A stretch of 64,000 nt of DNA from HGM11788 sp964654945 (GTDB taxonomy: Bacteria > Bacillota > Clostridia > Lachnospirales > CAG-274), in assembly GCA_964654945.1 (NCBI GenBank), contig CAZZLN010000002.1, positions 31,036 through 95,035 on the forward strand, in the 5' to 3' direction. The notes beneath the pieces are model-generated. The model was not told where the DNA came from. It did no database searches and was given only the letters and a program-made list of their open reading frames with translations. Below, piece by piece: positions 8,838-17,831 of the stretch. Positions within the stretch are counted from its first letter, which is position 1. Every line of letters begins with the position of its first letter. Both the position numbers and the translations under genes were made by a program.

Positions 8838-9314
8838 ATGAAAAAAGAAATTTTTGAAATTGAAAGAAAATTTTTGGTAAAGGAACTGCCTGAGGGTCTT
8901 GAAAACTGCAAAAAACTCTTAATTAAACAAGGATATATTTCCACAAATCCAACAATAAGATTAAGGCAGCAAAACGATGAATACATACTGACCGTAAAAG
9001 GCTCAGGTATAATGAAAAAGGTTGAATATGAGCTTCCTTTAGAAAAAGAACAATTTGAAAATTTATGGAAAAAAATTGAGGGAAATATTATAATAAAAAC
9101 AAGATATAGAATACCTCTTGAAAACAATTATATTGCCGAACTTGATATTTATGATGACTTTTTAAAGGGATTTATGAATATTGAGGTGGAATTTTCATCA
9201 ACAAAAGAAGCCATATTATTTGAACCTCCGACATGGTTTGGACAAGAAGTGACACAAAACAAAGAATATAGCAACGCATCTTTGGCAAAATTTGGTAAAC
9301 CAAAAAATATTTAA
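8838..9314 (+). CDS. CYTH-domain (triphosphate tunnel) protein
   Basis: The N-terminal ExExK signature is present as EIERKF. Further tunnel residues are visible in IRLRQQNDEYILTVKG and in the acidic ELDIYDDF and IEVEF strands. CYTH proteins hydrolyse inorganic or organic triphosphates (tripolyphosphate, thiamine triphosphate) or act as class IV adenylyl cyclases; the exact substrate cannot be chosen from sequence. About 158 aa is normal for the single-domain form. The ATG at 8838 is chosen because of the AGGGTGA site before it; an in-frame GTG lies at 8829. It lies directly upstream of spo0A, separated by a promoter. Confidence 0.85.
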   Translation: MKKEIFEIERKFLVKELPEGLENCKKLLIKQGYISTNPTIRLRQQNDEYILTVKGSGIMKKVEYELPLEKEQFENLWKKIEGNIIIKTRYRIPLENNYIAELDIYDDFLKGFMNIEVEFSSTKEAILFEPPTWFGQEVTQNKEYSNASLAKFGKPKNI

Positions 9315-9324
9315 CAATTTCCTA

Positions 9325-9353
9325 TTGATTTTTTATAAAAAATATACTATAAT
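9325..9353 (+). promoter_or_regulatory. Sigma-A promoter of spo0A
   Basis: -35 TTGATT (9325-9330), 17-nt spacer, -10 TATAAT (9348-9353), leaving a ~55-nt leader before the TTG start of spo0A. Confidence 0.75.
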
Positions 9354-9413
9354 ATCCATATCTGGTAATTATTTCCATAAATTACAATATTTTTATAAAA
9401 CGGAGGGATTATT

Positions 9414-10202
9414 TTGGATAAAGAAATATTAACAGTATTAATTGCCGATGATAACAAGGATTTCTGCGACTGTTTATCTAATTATATAGAAAAGCAGGAG
9501 GATATGAAGGTTATTAGTGTTGTATATGACGGAGTAGAAGCATTTAACAAAATATTAAGCGAAAAGCCTGATATTGCTCTGCTCGATGGCATAATGCCAA
9601 AGCTTGATGGCATAGGTGTGCTTGAAAAGCTATATGCAAGCGGCAAGCATATAGACACAATGTGCATTATGCTTACTGCAATTACAGGTGAGCAGATTAC
9701 CCAAAGGGCATTTAGCTTAGGCGCCAAGTATTATATCGCTAAACCTTTTGATATGGAGCTTTTAATATCCAGAATAAGGCAGCTTAAAGCTCCTGTCACA
9801 AAAAAAGGCTCACTGCAAACAGGTGTATGCTATTCAAGACAAAGTGATATTGACCTTGAAACAAGAGTTACAAACATACTTCATGAGGTTGGTGTTCCTG
9901 CACATATAAGAGGCTATCATTATATGAGAGAAGCCATAATTATGGCTATAAACGATATTGATGTACTTAATTACATTACTAAAGAGCTTTATCCTAAAAT
10001 TGCAAAAAAATGCAACACAACTCCTAGCAGAGTTGAGCGAGCTATCCGCCATGCTATTGAAGTTGCATGGAGCAGAGGCAAGGTTGATGCTATTGATTCT
10101 CTCTTTGGATATACTGTTTCAAATAATAAAGGCAAGCCAACTAATTCAGAATTTATTGCACTTATAGCAGACAGATTAAGATTGGAGCTTAAAGCTTCAT
10201 AA
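9414..10202 (+). CDS. spo0A: Sporulation master regulator Spo0A
   Basis: A response regulator that, when phosphorylated, binds 0A boxes and commits the cell to sporulation. The receiver domain (1-125) has the acidic pocket ADDN at 11-14, the phospho-acceptor Asp58 in LLDGIMPK, the switch Thr88 and Lys110. The Spo0A C-terminal DNA-binding domain (about 150-262) is highly recognisable, with HYMREAI and the recognition helix [17 protein letters not shown]. The start is TTG at 9414 with a GGAGGG site 7 bp before it. Unlike the usual Bacillota arrangement, spoIVB is not immediately upstream; a CYTH gene is. Confidence 0.97.
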   Translation: MDKEILTVLIADDNKDFCDCLSNYIEKQEDMKVISVVYDGVEAFNKILSEKPDIALLDGIMPKLDGIGVLEKLYASGKHIDTMCIMLTAITGEQITQRAFSLGAKYYIAKPFDMELLISRIRQLKAPVTKKGSLQTGVCYSRQSDIDLETRVTNILHEVGVPAHIRGYHYMREAIIMAINDIDVLNYITKELYPKIAKKCNTTPSRVERAIRHAIEVAWSRGKVDAIDSLFGYTVSNNKGKPTNSEFIALIADRLRLELKAS

Positions 10203-10235
10203 ATTCAAGCAGTTTAGATATTTTTTGTTTAACCA

Positions 10236-10300
10236 TAGCAATAAACAATATTAAAATAGACATAATTTTAAAGCCTATTAACATCATCTGTTTATTGCTA
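10236..10300. repeat. Distant 12-bp inverted repeat after spo0A
   Basis: TAGCAATAAACA at 10236-10247 is repeated as its exact reverse complement at 10289-10300, just before the terminator. It may form an outer stem of the 3' end of the spo0A mRNA; no function is assigned. Confidence 0.5.
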
Positions 10301-10307
10301 TAACAAA

Positions 10308-10341
10308 GGCTTTCTATGATTTTATTTAAACATAGAAAGCC
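10308..10341. terminator. Terminator between spo0A and the DUF3006 gene
   Basis: A perfect 11-bp stem GGCTTTCTATG/CATAGAAAGCC with a 12-nt loop, followed by ATTTTATT on the plus strand. It lies between convergent genes and is probably bidirectional. Confidence 0.82.
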
Positions 10342-10365
10342 ATTTTATTGAAAAACTATGGATTT

Positions 10366-10572
10366 TTAGTTAAATATATCTTCAAGAAGCTGCTCTGCTT
10401 CATTTTTTAGCTTTTGAGTTTCCTTAAAATTAATATAAAGTCCACCGTCTTTTTCGCAAAGACAATCTCCCTCCTTTGCATTTTCAGGATAATCATAAAC
10501 ATTAACCATATTGCCATCTAAATCTTCACATACTGCAATACCATTTTCAAATCTGTCTATAACATATTTCAT
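10366..10572 (-). CDS. DUF3006 small protein
   Basis: A 68-aa protein beginning KYVIDRFENGIAVCED, with the ENAKEGDCL turn and a coiled C-terminus, typical of DUF3006. In many Bacillota this small beta-barrel-like protein is encoded next to a ComEC-type metallo-hydrolase, and here it starts 11 bp after that gene ends. Its role is unknown; co-occurrence suggests a partner of the hydrolase. Confidence 0.85.
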   Translation of the reverse strand: MKYVIDRFENGIAVCEDLDGNMVNVYDYPENAKEGDCLCEKDGGLYINFKETQKLKNEAEQLLEDIFN

Positions 10573-10583
10573 ACACTCACCTC

Positions 10584-11489
10584 TTATTTTGCAGTATCAA
10601 TTGATGTGCCGATTAAAACACCTTTGTTAACCTCTAATCCATCTCCTGTACTTGTAAAAATTACTGTGCCGCCCTCATAAGTGCCATATACCTTTATACC
10701 TTTATCCTTAAACAATTTAAGAGTTTCTTTATGAGGATGCCCATAATCATTTTCTTTAGCACATGATATAACCGCATATTCAGGATTGATTGCATCTACA
10801 AATTTCTTTGAAGATGCTGTGCTGCTGCCATGATGACTTACCTTATATAAATCAGCACTTATATCGATTTTGTGACTAAGTATTTGACTTTCAACAGTTT
10901 TTTCAGCATCACCTGCAAGAATAACTTTATCATTGCCATGAACAAGCTTAATACCTACAGAATCATTGTTAACATTATCACTGTCATATTCAAAGGGAGC
11001 AATAATTGTAAATGAGCAATCACCAAAGCTGTAATTATCTCCAACCTTTGGCTCAATTGCTTTTAATCCTTTATTCTTTATTGCCTGTGCAAGAGTTTTA
11101 AATGCTTTTGTATTGGCAGACACCTTTGGCATAATAACATTGTCCACGTCTACACCGTTAATAACTTCACCCAATGCTCCTATATGGTCTGCATGAGGGT
11201 GAGTGGCTATTACATAATTAAGCTTAGTTATACCGAGATTATCAAAATAATTAAGTATTTCTTCTTCATTTCCGGCTGTTCCGGCATCAATAAGCATATA
11301 TTCGCCATTACTCTCAATAAGAGTACAATCCCCCTGCCCCACATCAATAAAATGCAGTCGTGTTTCTGTTGCAGCAGAGTTTACATCGGTGGCAGTTGTG
11401 CTGCTTCCAACATCACCGTTAATGTAATTAATCAAAAATACTGCTGCAAATATTATTAATAATATTAATCCATTTTTTCTATAGTTCAT
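10584..11489 (-). CDS. ComEC/Rec2-type metallo-beta-lactamase-fold hydrolase, membrane anchored
   Basis: Residues 8-24 form a hydrophobic anchor or signal, followed by a ~25-residue Ser/Thr-rich spacer. The rest is a metallo-beta-lactamase fold of the ComEC C-terminal type, with FIDVGQGDCTLIES, the metal motif THPHADHIGA, LAGDAE and VSHHGSSTAS. Known relatives are extracellular nucleases or phosphodiesterases, in some cases linked to DNA uptake. The lone soluble domain, without the ComEC channel, argues for an extracytoplasmic hydrolase rather than a DNA translocase. A GGGAGG site overlaps the stop of the preceding gene. Confidence 0.88.
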   Translation of the reverse strand: MNYRKNGLILLIIFAAVFLINYINGDVGSSTTATDVNSAATETRLHFIDVGQGDCTLIESNGEYMLIDAGTAGNEEEILNYFDNLGITKLNYVIATHPHADHIGALGEVINGVDVDNVIMPKVSANTKAFKTLAQAIKNKGLKAIEPKVGDNYSFGDCSFTIIAPFEYDSDNVNNDSVGIKLVHGNDKVILAGDAEKTVESQILSHKIDISADLYKVSHHGSSTASSKKFVDAINPEYAVISCAKENDYGHPHKETLKLFKDKGIKVYGTYEGGTVIFTSTGDGLEVNKGVLIGTSIDTAK

Positions 11490-11490
11490 A

Positions 11491-11940
11491 TTATGCCTCC
11501 CTTACTGCACCTTTTTCTATAATATCATATAGCTTTTTTGTTTTGTAGTTTTTAAAAGAAACGACAACTGATGTTTCTTCCTGTGGAATACCATTAAAAA
11601 TCTGATAAACCACAGCTATCATATAAATTTCACCTGCTACTTTTTTTATATTAATTTTACTGATATCATCACCAAAAACAATGAAATTTATATATGAATT
11701 ATCATGCTGAATTTTTTTAATATTTTCATATTCACTAATAATATCCGAAAGCTGCTTATTCATATTATTCTTTACATTTTCTATAAATACTTCAAATCTG
11801 CTTTCTGACATTAATGCAGTTATAAAGCCCTCAACATTAAAGCTTATATCACCGGCTCCCCAGTTTTTAAGCTGATGTCTTATGCTGCTTTCTGTTTCAT
11901 TAACTCCGAAAAACTCGGATGTTATAACAAGCTTAACCAT
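11491..11940 (-). CDS. Unknown protein (149 aa), first gene of the ComEC-like cluster
   Basis: I do not recognise the family. It appears soluble with alternating strands and helices. Residues ~10-45 contain ESSIRHQLKNWGAGDISF, followed by a helical middle and a C-terminal segment of beta character. The stop lies one base before the next start region, so it is translationally linked to the metallo-hydrolase gene. The GGGAG site is 12 bp from the ATG, slightly far. It is read from the promoter that overlaps a long inverted repeat at 11970-12010. Confidence 0.65.
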   Translation of the reverse strand: MVKLVITSEFFGVNETESSIRHQLKNWGAGDISFNVEGFITALMSESRFEVFIENVKNNMNKQLSDIISEYENIKKIQHDNSYINFIVFGDDISKINIKKVAGEIYMIAVVYQIFNGIPQEETSVVVSFKNYKTKKLYDIIEKGAVREA

Positions 11941-11969
11941 ATCATATCAACACTCCCTGTAAAAAAATT

Positions 11970-12010
11970 CCCTCTCCTATTAGTATACTCTAATAAGAGA
12001 GGGTTTTCAA
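11970..12010 (-). promoter_or_regulatory. Promoter embedded in a 14-bp inverted repeat (also possible efflux-operon terminator)
   Basis: On the minus strand there is -35 TTGAAA (12005-12010), a 17-nt spacer and -10 TATACT (11982-11987). The arms CCCTCTCCTATTAG (11970-11983) and CTAATAAGAGAGGG (11990-12003) form a near-perfect hairpin around the -10, and a run of seven T (minus strand, 11961-11967) follows it. The element can thus be read as an intrinsic terminator for the TolC-like gene, as an operator over the next promoter, or as both. Confidence 0.65.
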
Positions 12011-12026
12011 CATTAGAATTAAATTT

Positions 12027-13175
12027 TTACTGAATTAAATTTGGATTGTTGAATTGCTGAACAAGAATACTATGATTTCTAACAATTTTATCAAGTCCTG
12101 CCTCAGCCTTATGAATATTGTATTCAGCAGTTAAAAGATCAGTTTCAGTAGCCTTTCCGGCTTCATACTGTGCTTTAACAACATCATATTGAGTCTTTAA
12201 AACAGAAATTGAACTTGCAGTATCGGTATATGTTTGTTCAAGCTCAGTAATTGTATCATAAAGATTAGACATTGAAGTCTTTAAACTTGTTTTTGCATTA
12301 TCTAAATCTCTTGTTGCCTGATAAACAGCATTTTTCTTTGTAATTGACTGACCAACCTGAGTTGAATTAGGAATATATGTTTTATAGTCAAATTCAGCAA
12401 GCTTCAATTCATCTTCTTTAGACTTAATTGATTCGGCTGTAGAAAGAGCTCTCTCAACAGATGAATTAAGATTAACATCTCCTAATGGCTCATACTCTAT
12501 TTCATCAAATACAAGGTTATATTTTTTATTAAGGTCAGTACCCATAAGCTCATTTAAAGAACGGTATGCTTCATCTAAAGAATTTTCAAGACTTTCCTTT
12601 TCATCTTTGGTTGTATTATAAGCATTTACAGTAGATTCATACTCAAGCTGACTCATTAAGCCAAGATTTTTCTTAACCTCTGCAACCTTAATATCCTGTT
12701 CCTGAATAACCATATTTTCCTCATGAAGCTTAATATCATCTTCAGCAGCCTTTATGGAATTAAAAAGATTATCCACTGAAAGATAAATGCCGTCAATAGC
12801 TATCTGCTCATTTGCATTTAAGCTTCTCATAGCGTTATTTAACTGCTTAACACCATAAATAAGCTGTTGGTTTGTATCTGATGTAGCAGTATCAATATAA
12901 TCATTAAATGTACGCAAAGTATTATCATAAGTGTTTTCACTTTCAAGTTTGCTTTCACTTAATTGTTTAAGAGTATGGCTATATGCTATAGCCTTCTGAG
13001 CTGCCTGTTCAGAAGACAGTGATTCATAAGTAACCTCGCCTGTAACAGAATTCACTGACACAGGATTATTCTGATTAAAATTTTTCTTTGAGCTTATAAC
13101 CTGGTCAGCGAAAACAACATTTGCTGAAAGCATTGATAAAATAAGCGTAATTGATAAAAATCTTTTACTTTTCAT
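12027..13175 (-). CDS. TolC-like efflux protein of a Gram-positive RND system
   Basis: After a signal peptide (KRFLSITLILSMLSANVVFA) the 382-residue protein is almost wholly coiled-coil and falls into two similar halves, as in the outer-membrane efflux protein family. Each half ends in a TolC-like helix (GLMSQLEYESTVNAYN; AGKATETDLLTAEYNI). In TolC each half carries a beta-barrel insertion of tens of residues; here the matching stretches are short and Asn/Thr-rich, so the barrel appears to be missing. The ATG at 13175 is chosen for its AGGAG site and signal peptide; it overlaps the RND gene by 11 bp. It probably spans the wall side of a monoderm pump. Confidence 0.78.
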   Translation of the reverse strand: MKSKRFLSITLILSMLSANVVFADQVISSKKNFNQNNPVSVNSVTGEVTYESLSSEQAAQKAIAYSHTLKQLSESKLESENTYDNTLRTFNDYIDTATSDTNQQLIYGVKQLNNAMRSLNANEQIAIDGIYLSVDNLFNSIKAAEDDIKLHEENMVIQEQDIKVAEVKKNLGLMSQLEYESTVNAYNTTKDEKESLENSLDEAYRSLNELMGTDLNKKYNLVFDEIEYEPLGDVNLNSSVERALSTAESIKSKEDELKLAEFDYKTYIPNSTQVGQSITKKNAVYQATRDLDNAKTSLKTSMSNLYDTITELEQTYTDTASSISVLKTQYDVVKAQYEAGKATETDLLTAEYNIHKAEAGLDKIVRNHSILVQQFNNPNLIQ

Positions 13176-16100
13176 CTGAAACAACTCCTTTCTTGAATGC
13201 TTTTTTAGCATCTCTTTTAGCTTTTTTAGCTTCATCCTTCTCAGAAACCTTTCTTCTGTGACGACTCTTTTTAAATATTCGGTTTCTTAAAGTGTTAAAT
13301 CCTGAATAAAGCAAAGGAATGAAAATAAGTGTTACCAATGTACCTATTGTAAGACCAAAAACAATAACTATACCCATTGATTTATTTGTTTCCATACCTG
13401 AACCAAGTGCAAGAGCTACAGGAATCATACCTATTACAGTTGTAAGAGTTGTCATAAGTATTGGTCGCAGTCTTGAACGCCCTGCCATTGTAAGAGCTTC
13501 ATTTACTCCCAATCCTTCATCTCTTTCAAGAATTTGATTTGTATAGTCAACCAATACGATACCGTTATTAACAACCATACCTACCAACATTATCAAACCC
13601 ATATATGCAGTTGAAGTCAGGCTATTGCCTGTTACAAGAAGACCTAAAATACCACCTGTAATTGACATAGGCATTGAGAACATAATAATGAATGGATAAA
13701 TAAAGGATTCAAACTGTGATGCCATAACCATATATACAAGTAAAATAGCAATCGCAATACAGGTAAACAATTTACCAAAGGTTTCCTCCATCATTTCCAT
13801 CATACCGCCAAATTCGTAAGTATAACCGTCAGGGAATACATAATTGTCCAGCACTTGTGTAACCTGTGCCTGCTGTGTTGCAGTATCAAGGTTACCGATT
13901 TCGCCCGATAAAGTAATATATTTCTGCTGATTTTCTCTGGTAATTGTCAATGCACTTTCAGCCATTTCAATAGATGCAACCTCAGTAAGAGGAACTGCTA
14001 CACCCTGCTGATTTGTAATAGTAAGATTATTCAAATCCTTCACATATTCAACGTCTTCTTCAGGATACATAATTCTTACGTCAATTTCAGTACCATTAGC
14101 TCTGTATTCAGTGGCAACTGAGCCTGAATTAGCCGAATATACTGCACTGGCAATACTCTGAGTTGTAAGTCCATATTGTGATGCCTTAGCTCTGTTAATT
14201 ATAATATTAGCTTCTATAGAAGCATCATCAAGAGATGATTCAACATCCTTTGCGTCCGGAAGCTTTGAAAGTTCATCAACTAAATCATCGGCAATTTCTT
14301 TAAGAGTATCATTATCATCACCCTTAATATTAACACTAAAGCCGCTGCCGCCTAATGAACCCATTGACATTCCGCCGCCGCCTACTGTAATTTCACAGCC
14401 TGCAATATTCTGAAGCTTTGATTCAATTTCATCTTCTATTTCATCTGTGCTTCTGGTTCTGTCTTCCTTATCACCTACATCATATTCAAGATTAATACTG
14501 CCATCTCTGATACGTGCATTCATTTTTTCGGTTTCAGGAATATCTCCTATTCTTTCCAGCAAAGTATTCATAAGCTTTTCGGTTTCTTCATAAGTAGTTC
14601 CTGTTGGTAATGATGCAGAAACACTTACAGAACCTTCATCAGTTCTTGACATAAGATCTGAACCTACAAATTGAACGCTGAATAATGAAGCTACAAATAT
14701 AGCAATAATTATCAAGACACTTCTTATTCTGTGACTAAGACAGAACGCAAGAAGCCTTGAGTAATAATTATCAAGCTTATCAAGAAAACTACCTACAACA
14801 CGGTCCAGCTTATCTGTAATTTTTGTAAATAACCCTTTACCCTCATGCCTGTCTTCATGTGCCATTAAAACAGCTGAAGCCATTGGAACAAATGTAAGTG
14901 CTATAATAAGAGAAGCTGCCAAGGCAAAACAAACTGTATATGAAATTTCCTTAAGAAGCTCTCCCATAGTTCCGCCCATAAAAGCAAGGGGAAGGAATAC
15001 CGCTACTGTTGTAAGAGTTGATGCCGTAATAGCCATAGCCACTTCAGAAGAACCCGAATAGGCGGCATCAGGTCCGCTCATACCTTCCGATTTTTTCTTA
15101 AATATATTTTCAAGCACAACTACCGAATTATCAACCAACATACCTATGGCAATAACTACACCGCCAAGTGACATCATATTAAGTGACATTCCCATAAGGT
15201 ACATACATCCAAAGGTTGCAAAAATTGATGTTGGAATTGATACACCAATTATTAATGCCATCCTTATACTTCTCAACATTACAAGAAGTACAATAACTGC
15301 TATAATAGCTGCCTGAAAGGCAGTTGAAATCATATTATTAAGTGAAAGCTTAATATAATCAGCGGTATCTGTAAGCATTGTAAATTCAAAATCCGGATAT
15401 GTCTGTTCAAGACTTTGAATTGTTGCAACAATATTATCACTTACTGTAACGATATTTGCATCACTTTGTTTAGATAAAGAAATAGAGCAGCCTTCCTGAC
15501 CATTAATAAGTGATCTGGAATTTCTGTCTTCCTTAGCTTCCTTAACTTCGGCAACATCCTTAACCATAATCTTATTGCCTGAGCTTGTAGTAATAAATGT
15601 ATTTTTAATATCTTCTATGGTATCAAACTGCCCTACTGTTCTGAGAGTAATATCTATTGTACCCTGTTGAAGTGTGCCTGAAGGCATATTAGTATTTTCA
15701 GCTGAAAGTGCAGAAGAAATTGTACTCATTGTAATACCGTAATTCTGCATTTTGTTCTGATCTACAATTACTCTGACTTCTGTATCACTACCGCCTGATA
15801 AAGTTACAGATGCAACACCTTCAATTTTTTCAAAATATTGAATAACATTATCATCAAGGAGATTATACAATGTATCCACATCATACTTTTTGCTTGTTAC
15901 GCCAACCTCAAATGAAGTGGCATTCATATCCATTTTCATAATATTGGGATCACTTGCATCATCAGGAAGTCTTCCTTCTACTTGATCAAGTTTTTCTCTC
16001 ATATCATTAGTCGCCTGATCAATATCAGTGCCATCAACAAATTGTACCATAACTCTTGTAGAGCCTGTAGATGTACTGGAGGTTATTGTATCCACACCGG

Positions 16101-16317
16101 TAAGGGTTGACAAAGTTTCTTCAATAGGTTTTGTTACAAGATCTTCCATTTCCTCAGGAGAAGTGCCTGAATAAGTACACATAACCATAGCAATAGGAAG
16201 ATCAACATTAGGTGTCATAGCAAGATCCAGATTTTTATATGCTATACTGCCGCCTAAAAAAACAATCAGTGTAAGCATTATAACTGTAACTTTTCTTTTA
16301 ATACAAGTTTTTATCAT
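13165..16317 (-). CDS. RND-family (HAE1-like) efflux transporter
   Basis: At 1050 aa it has the standard RND layout: TM1, large extracytoplasmic loop, TM2-6, repeated. The N-terminal loop motif (MTPNVDLPIAMV, GTSPEEMEDLVTKPIEE) is typical of SwrC/HAE1-like pumps. In TM4 the proton-relay region reads MLVDNSVVVLENI, so one of the two acidic residues of AcrB is Asn. In TM10 VVNNGIVLVDYTN replaces the AcrB Lys940 with Asn, a combination common in this branch of the family as I recall it. It sits between adaptor and TolC-like genes, overlapping both. The substrate is unknown; bile-like or antimicrobial compounds are plausible. Confidence 0.94.
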   Translation of the reverse strand: MIKTCIKRKVTVIMLTLIVFLGGSIAYKNLDLAMTPNVDLPIAMVMCTYSGTSPEEMEDLVTKPIEETLSTLTGVDTITSSTSTGSTRVMVQFVDGTDIDQATNDMREKLDQVEGRLPDDASDPNIMKMDMNATSFEVGVTSKKYDVDTLYNLLDDNVIQYFEKIEGVASVTLSGGSDTEVRVIVDQNKMQNYGITMSTISSALSAENTNMPSGTLQQGTIDITLRTVGQFDTIEDIKNTFITTSSGNKIMVKDVAEVKEAKEDRNSRSLINGQEGCSISLSKQSDANIVTVSDNIVATIQSLEQTYPDFEFTMLTDTADYIKLSLNNMISTAFQAAIIAVIVLLVMLRSIRMALIIGVSIPTSIFATFGCMYLMGMSLNMMSLGGVVIAIGMLVDNSVVVLENIFKKKSEGMSGPDAAYSGSSEVAMAITASTLTTVAVFLPLAFMGGTMGELLKEISYTVCFALAASLIIALTFVPMASAVLMAHEDRHEGKGLFTKITDKLDRVVGSFLDKLDNYYSRLLAFCLSHRIRSVLIIIAIFVASLFSVQFVGSDLMSRTDEGSVSVSASLPTGTTYEETEKLMNTLLERIGDIPETEKMNARIRDGSINLEYDVGDKEDRTRSTDEIEDEIESKLQNIAGCEITVGGGGMSMGSLGGSGFSVNIKGDDNDTLKEIADDLVDELSKLPDAKDVESSLDDASIEANIIINRAKASQYGLTTQSIASAVYSANSGSVATEYRANGTEIDVRIMYPEEDVEYVKDLNNLTITNQQGVAVPLTEVASIEMAESALTITRENQQKYITLSGEIGNLDTATQQAQVTQVLDNYVFPDGYTYEFGGMMEMMEETFGKLFTCIAIAILLVYMVMASQFESFIYPFIIMFSMPMSITGGILGLLVTGNSLTSTAYMGLIMLVGMVVNNGIVLVDYTNQILERDEGLGVNEALTMAGRSRLRPILMTTLTTVIGMIPVALALGSGMETNKSMGIVIVFGLTIGTLVTLIFIPLLYSGFNTLRNRIFKKSRHRRKVSEKDEAKKAKRDAKKAFKKGVVSDEK

Positions 16318-17750
16318 TTCTTCTTAGCCTCCTTGCCCTCAGCAGGAGCTGTTGTTTCTTCCGCAACAATTTCTTTTTCTACGCCATTATCTGAAACGAC
16401 ATTAATTAAATCACCATCAGCAAGGTAAGTCTGTCCTTTAATAACGACTTTGTCATTAAGGTCAATTCCGCTTGTCACCTCTATTGTATCACCTGTATCA
16501 ATACCAACAGTTACACTAACCTTTTTAGCCTTATCACCATCTGCAACAAAAACATAGTATTGATTATCATCATCGTCCATAACTGCATCTCTGTCAAGAA
16601 TTACAGCATTGTTGCTTGTTGACTTTGCAAAGTATACTTCAGCAAACATACCTGCCTTTAATTCACCTGATGTATTAGGTATACTGATTTTTATTGTATA
16701 TGTACCGTCTGAATTTGCTCCCGGTGGAATTTCTGTAATTGAACCGGTAAATTGATTGCCGCTGGACATTGAAGGAATATTAATTGTAACAGGATCTCCA
16801 ACATTTACAGATGTTGCAATCTGTTCTGAAGCATTTACAGTTACCTTAACAGATGACAGATCAACTATCTGATAACCCACACCACTTGCCATAGCTCCTG
16901 CTGTAACATTCTTTGATAATACAGTACCGCTTATAGGGCTTGTAACAGTACAGTAAGAAATCTGCTGTTTAGCATTATCAACGGCAACTTTAGCACTGTT
17001 TTGAGATGCTAAAGCGGAGTTTAATGAGTCACTTGCTTTTCTGGCATTTTCAGCAGTAGTTTCTTTTTCAAGAATATCATAGCTTGTTTTTGCCTGATCT
17101 AAAGCATTCTGAGCAGTAATTACAGCATTTTCAGCTCTTGAATAAGAATTGTTTGAATTATCAAGTGCATTTTTATATGTATTAAGTGTATCCTGAGATA
17201 TTCCGCCTACTTCAAAAAGCTGACTGTTTATATCATAATCACTTTGAGCCTTATCCTTTGCAATTCTTGCATCGTCAAGAGATTTCTGAGCATTCTCAAG
17301 TGAAGTTTCAGCATTTGTAATTGCGTTTTTCGCACTTTCAAGCTGAGTTTTCATAGTTGCACCATTAGCTGTATCAACACCTGTTTGAGCTGAACGTACA
17401 CCTGCACTGGCAGTATTTAAAGATGCTTGTGCTGTTTTAAGTGAATTTTGATAATCTTTATCATCTATTTTATATAATACGGCACCCTTAGTCACCTTGT
17501 CGCCAACTTCAAAATATGTAGCAGTAACAGTGCCCGAAACTTTAGCAGATACATCAACTGTATCAGCAGCCTCAATTGTGCCTGAATACATATACTCATC
17601 TTTAACTGTGTTCATCGTTGGATTAGCAATTTCAACACTTGTTGCTTTTTGTTCACCTTCAGGCATACCGCCCTTTTCGTCTTTTTCACCACAGCCGACA
17701 AAAACAGCAAGACACAATGCTAAAGCTGTAAATCTTAAATACTTTTTCAT
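16314..17750 (-). CDS. HlyD/AcrA-type membrane fusion lipoprotein
   Basis: This is the adaptor of the RND pump. It has a lipoprotein signal (LALCLAVFVGC with Cys as the lipid-acceptor), a biotinyl-lipoyl-like hybrid motif split by a very long alpha-hairpin (about residues 95-265, heptad-like and rich in Ala, Asn, Ser and Thr), then a beta-barrel domain and a membrane-proximal domain ending in a KGQTYLADGDLI stretch. The C-terminus is Lys/Glu/Ala-rich. The ATG at 17750 has a GGAGG site 6-7 bp upstream. The stop overlaps the RND start (ATGA). The long hairpin fits contact with the TolC-like protein. Confidence 0.92.
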   Translation of the reverse strand: MKKYLRFTALALCLAVFVGCGEKDEKGGMPEGEQKATSVEIANPTMNTVKDEYMYSGTIEAADTVDVSAKVSGTVTATYFEVGDKVTKGAVLYKIDDKDYQNSLKTAQASLNTASAGVRSAQTGVDTANGATMKTQLESAKNAITNAETSLENAQKSLDDARIAKDKAQSDYDINSQLFEVGGISQDTLNTYKNALDNSNNSYSRAENAVITAQNALDQAKTSYDILEKETTAENARKASDSLNSALASQNSAKVAVDNAKQQISYCTVTSPISGTVLSKNVTAGAMASGVGYQIVDLSSVKVTVNASEQIATSVNVGDPVTINIPSMSSGNQFTGSITEIPPGANSDGTYTIKISIPNTSGELKAGMFAEVYFAKSTSNNAVILDRDAVMDDDDNQYYVFVADGDKAKKVSVTVGIDTGDTIEVTSGIDLNDKVVIKGQTYLADGDLINVVSDNGVEKEIVAEETTAPAEGKEAKKK

Positions 17751-17815
17751 ACATAACCTCCAAAACATAAATAATTTTATTTAGTATATAATAATATAAT
17801 TAAATTAAAAAATCA

Positions 17816-17827
17816 TTAGAATTCAAA
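17816..17827 (-). promoter_or_regulatory. Second MarR-type operator (imperfect)
   Basis: TTAGAATTCAAA between the marR stop and the adaptor start, matching nine of the first bases of the perfect palindrome TTAGAATTCTAA found in the marR promoter. Likely a second binding site. Confidence 0.5.
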
Positions 17828-17831
17828 AAAA

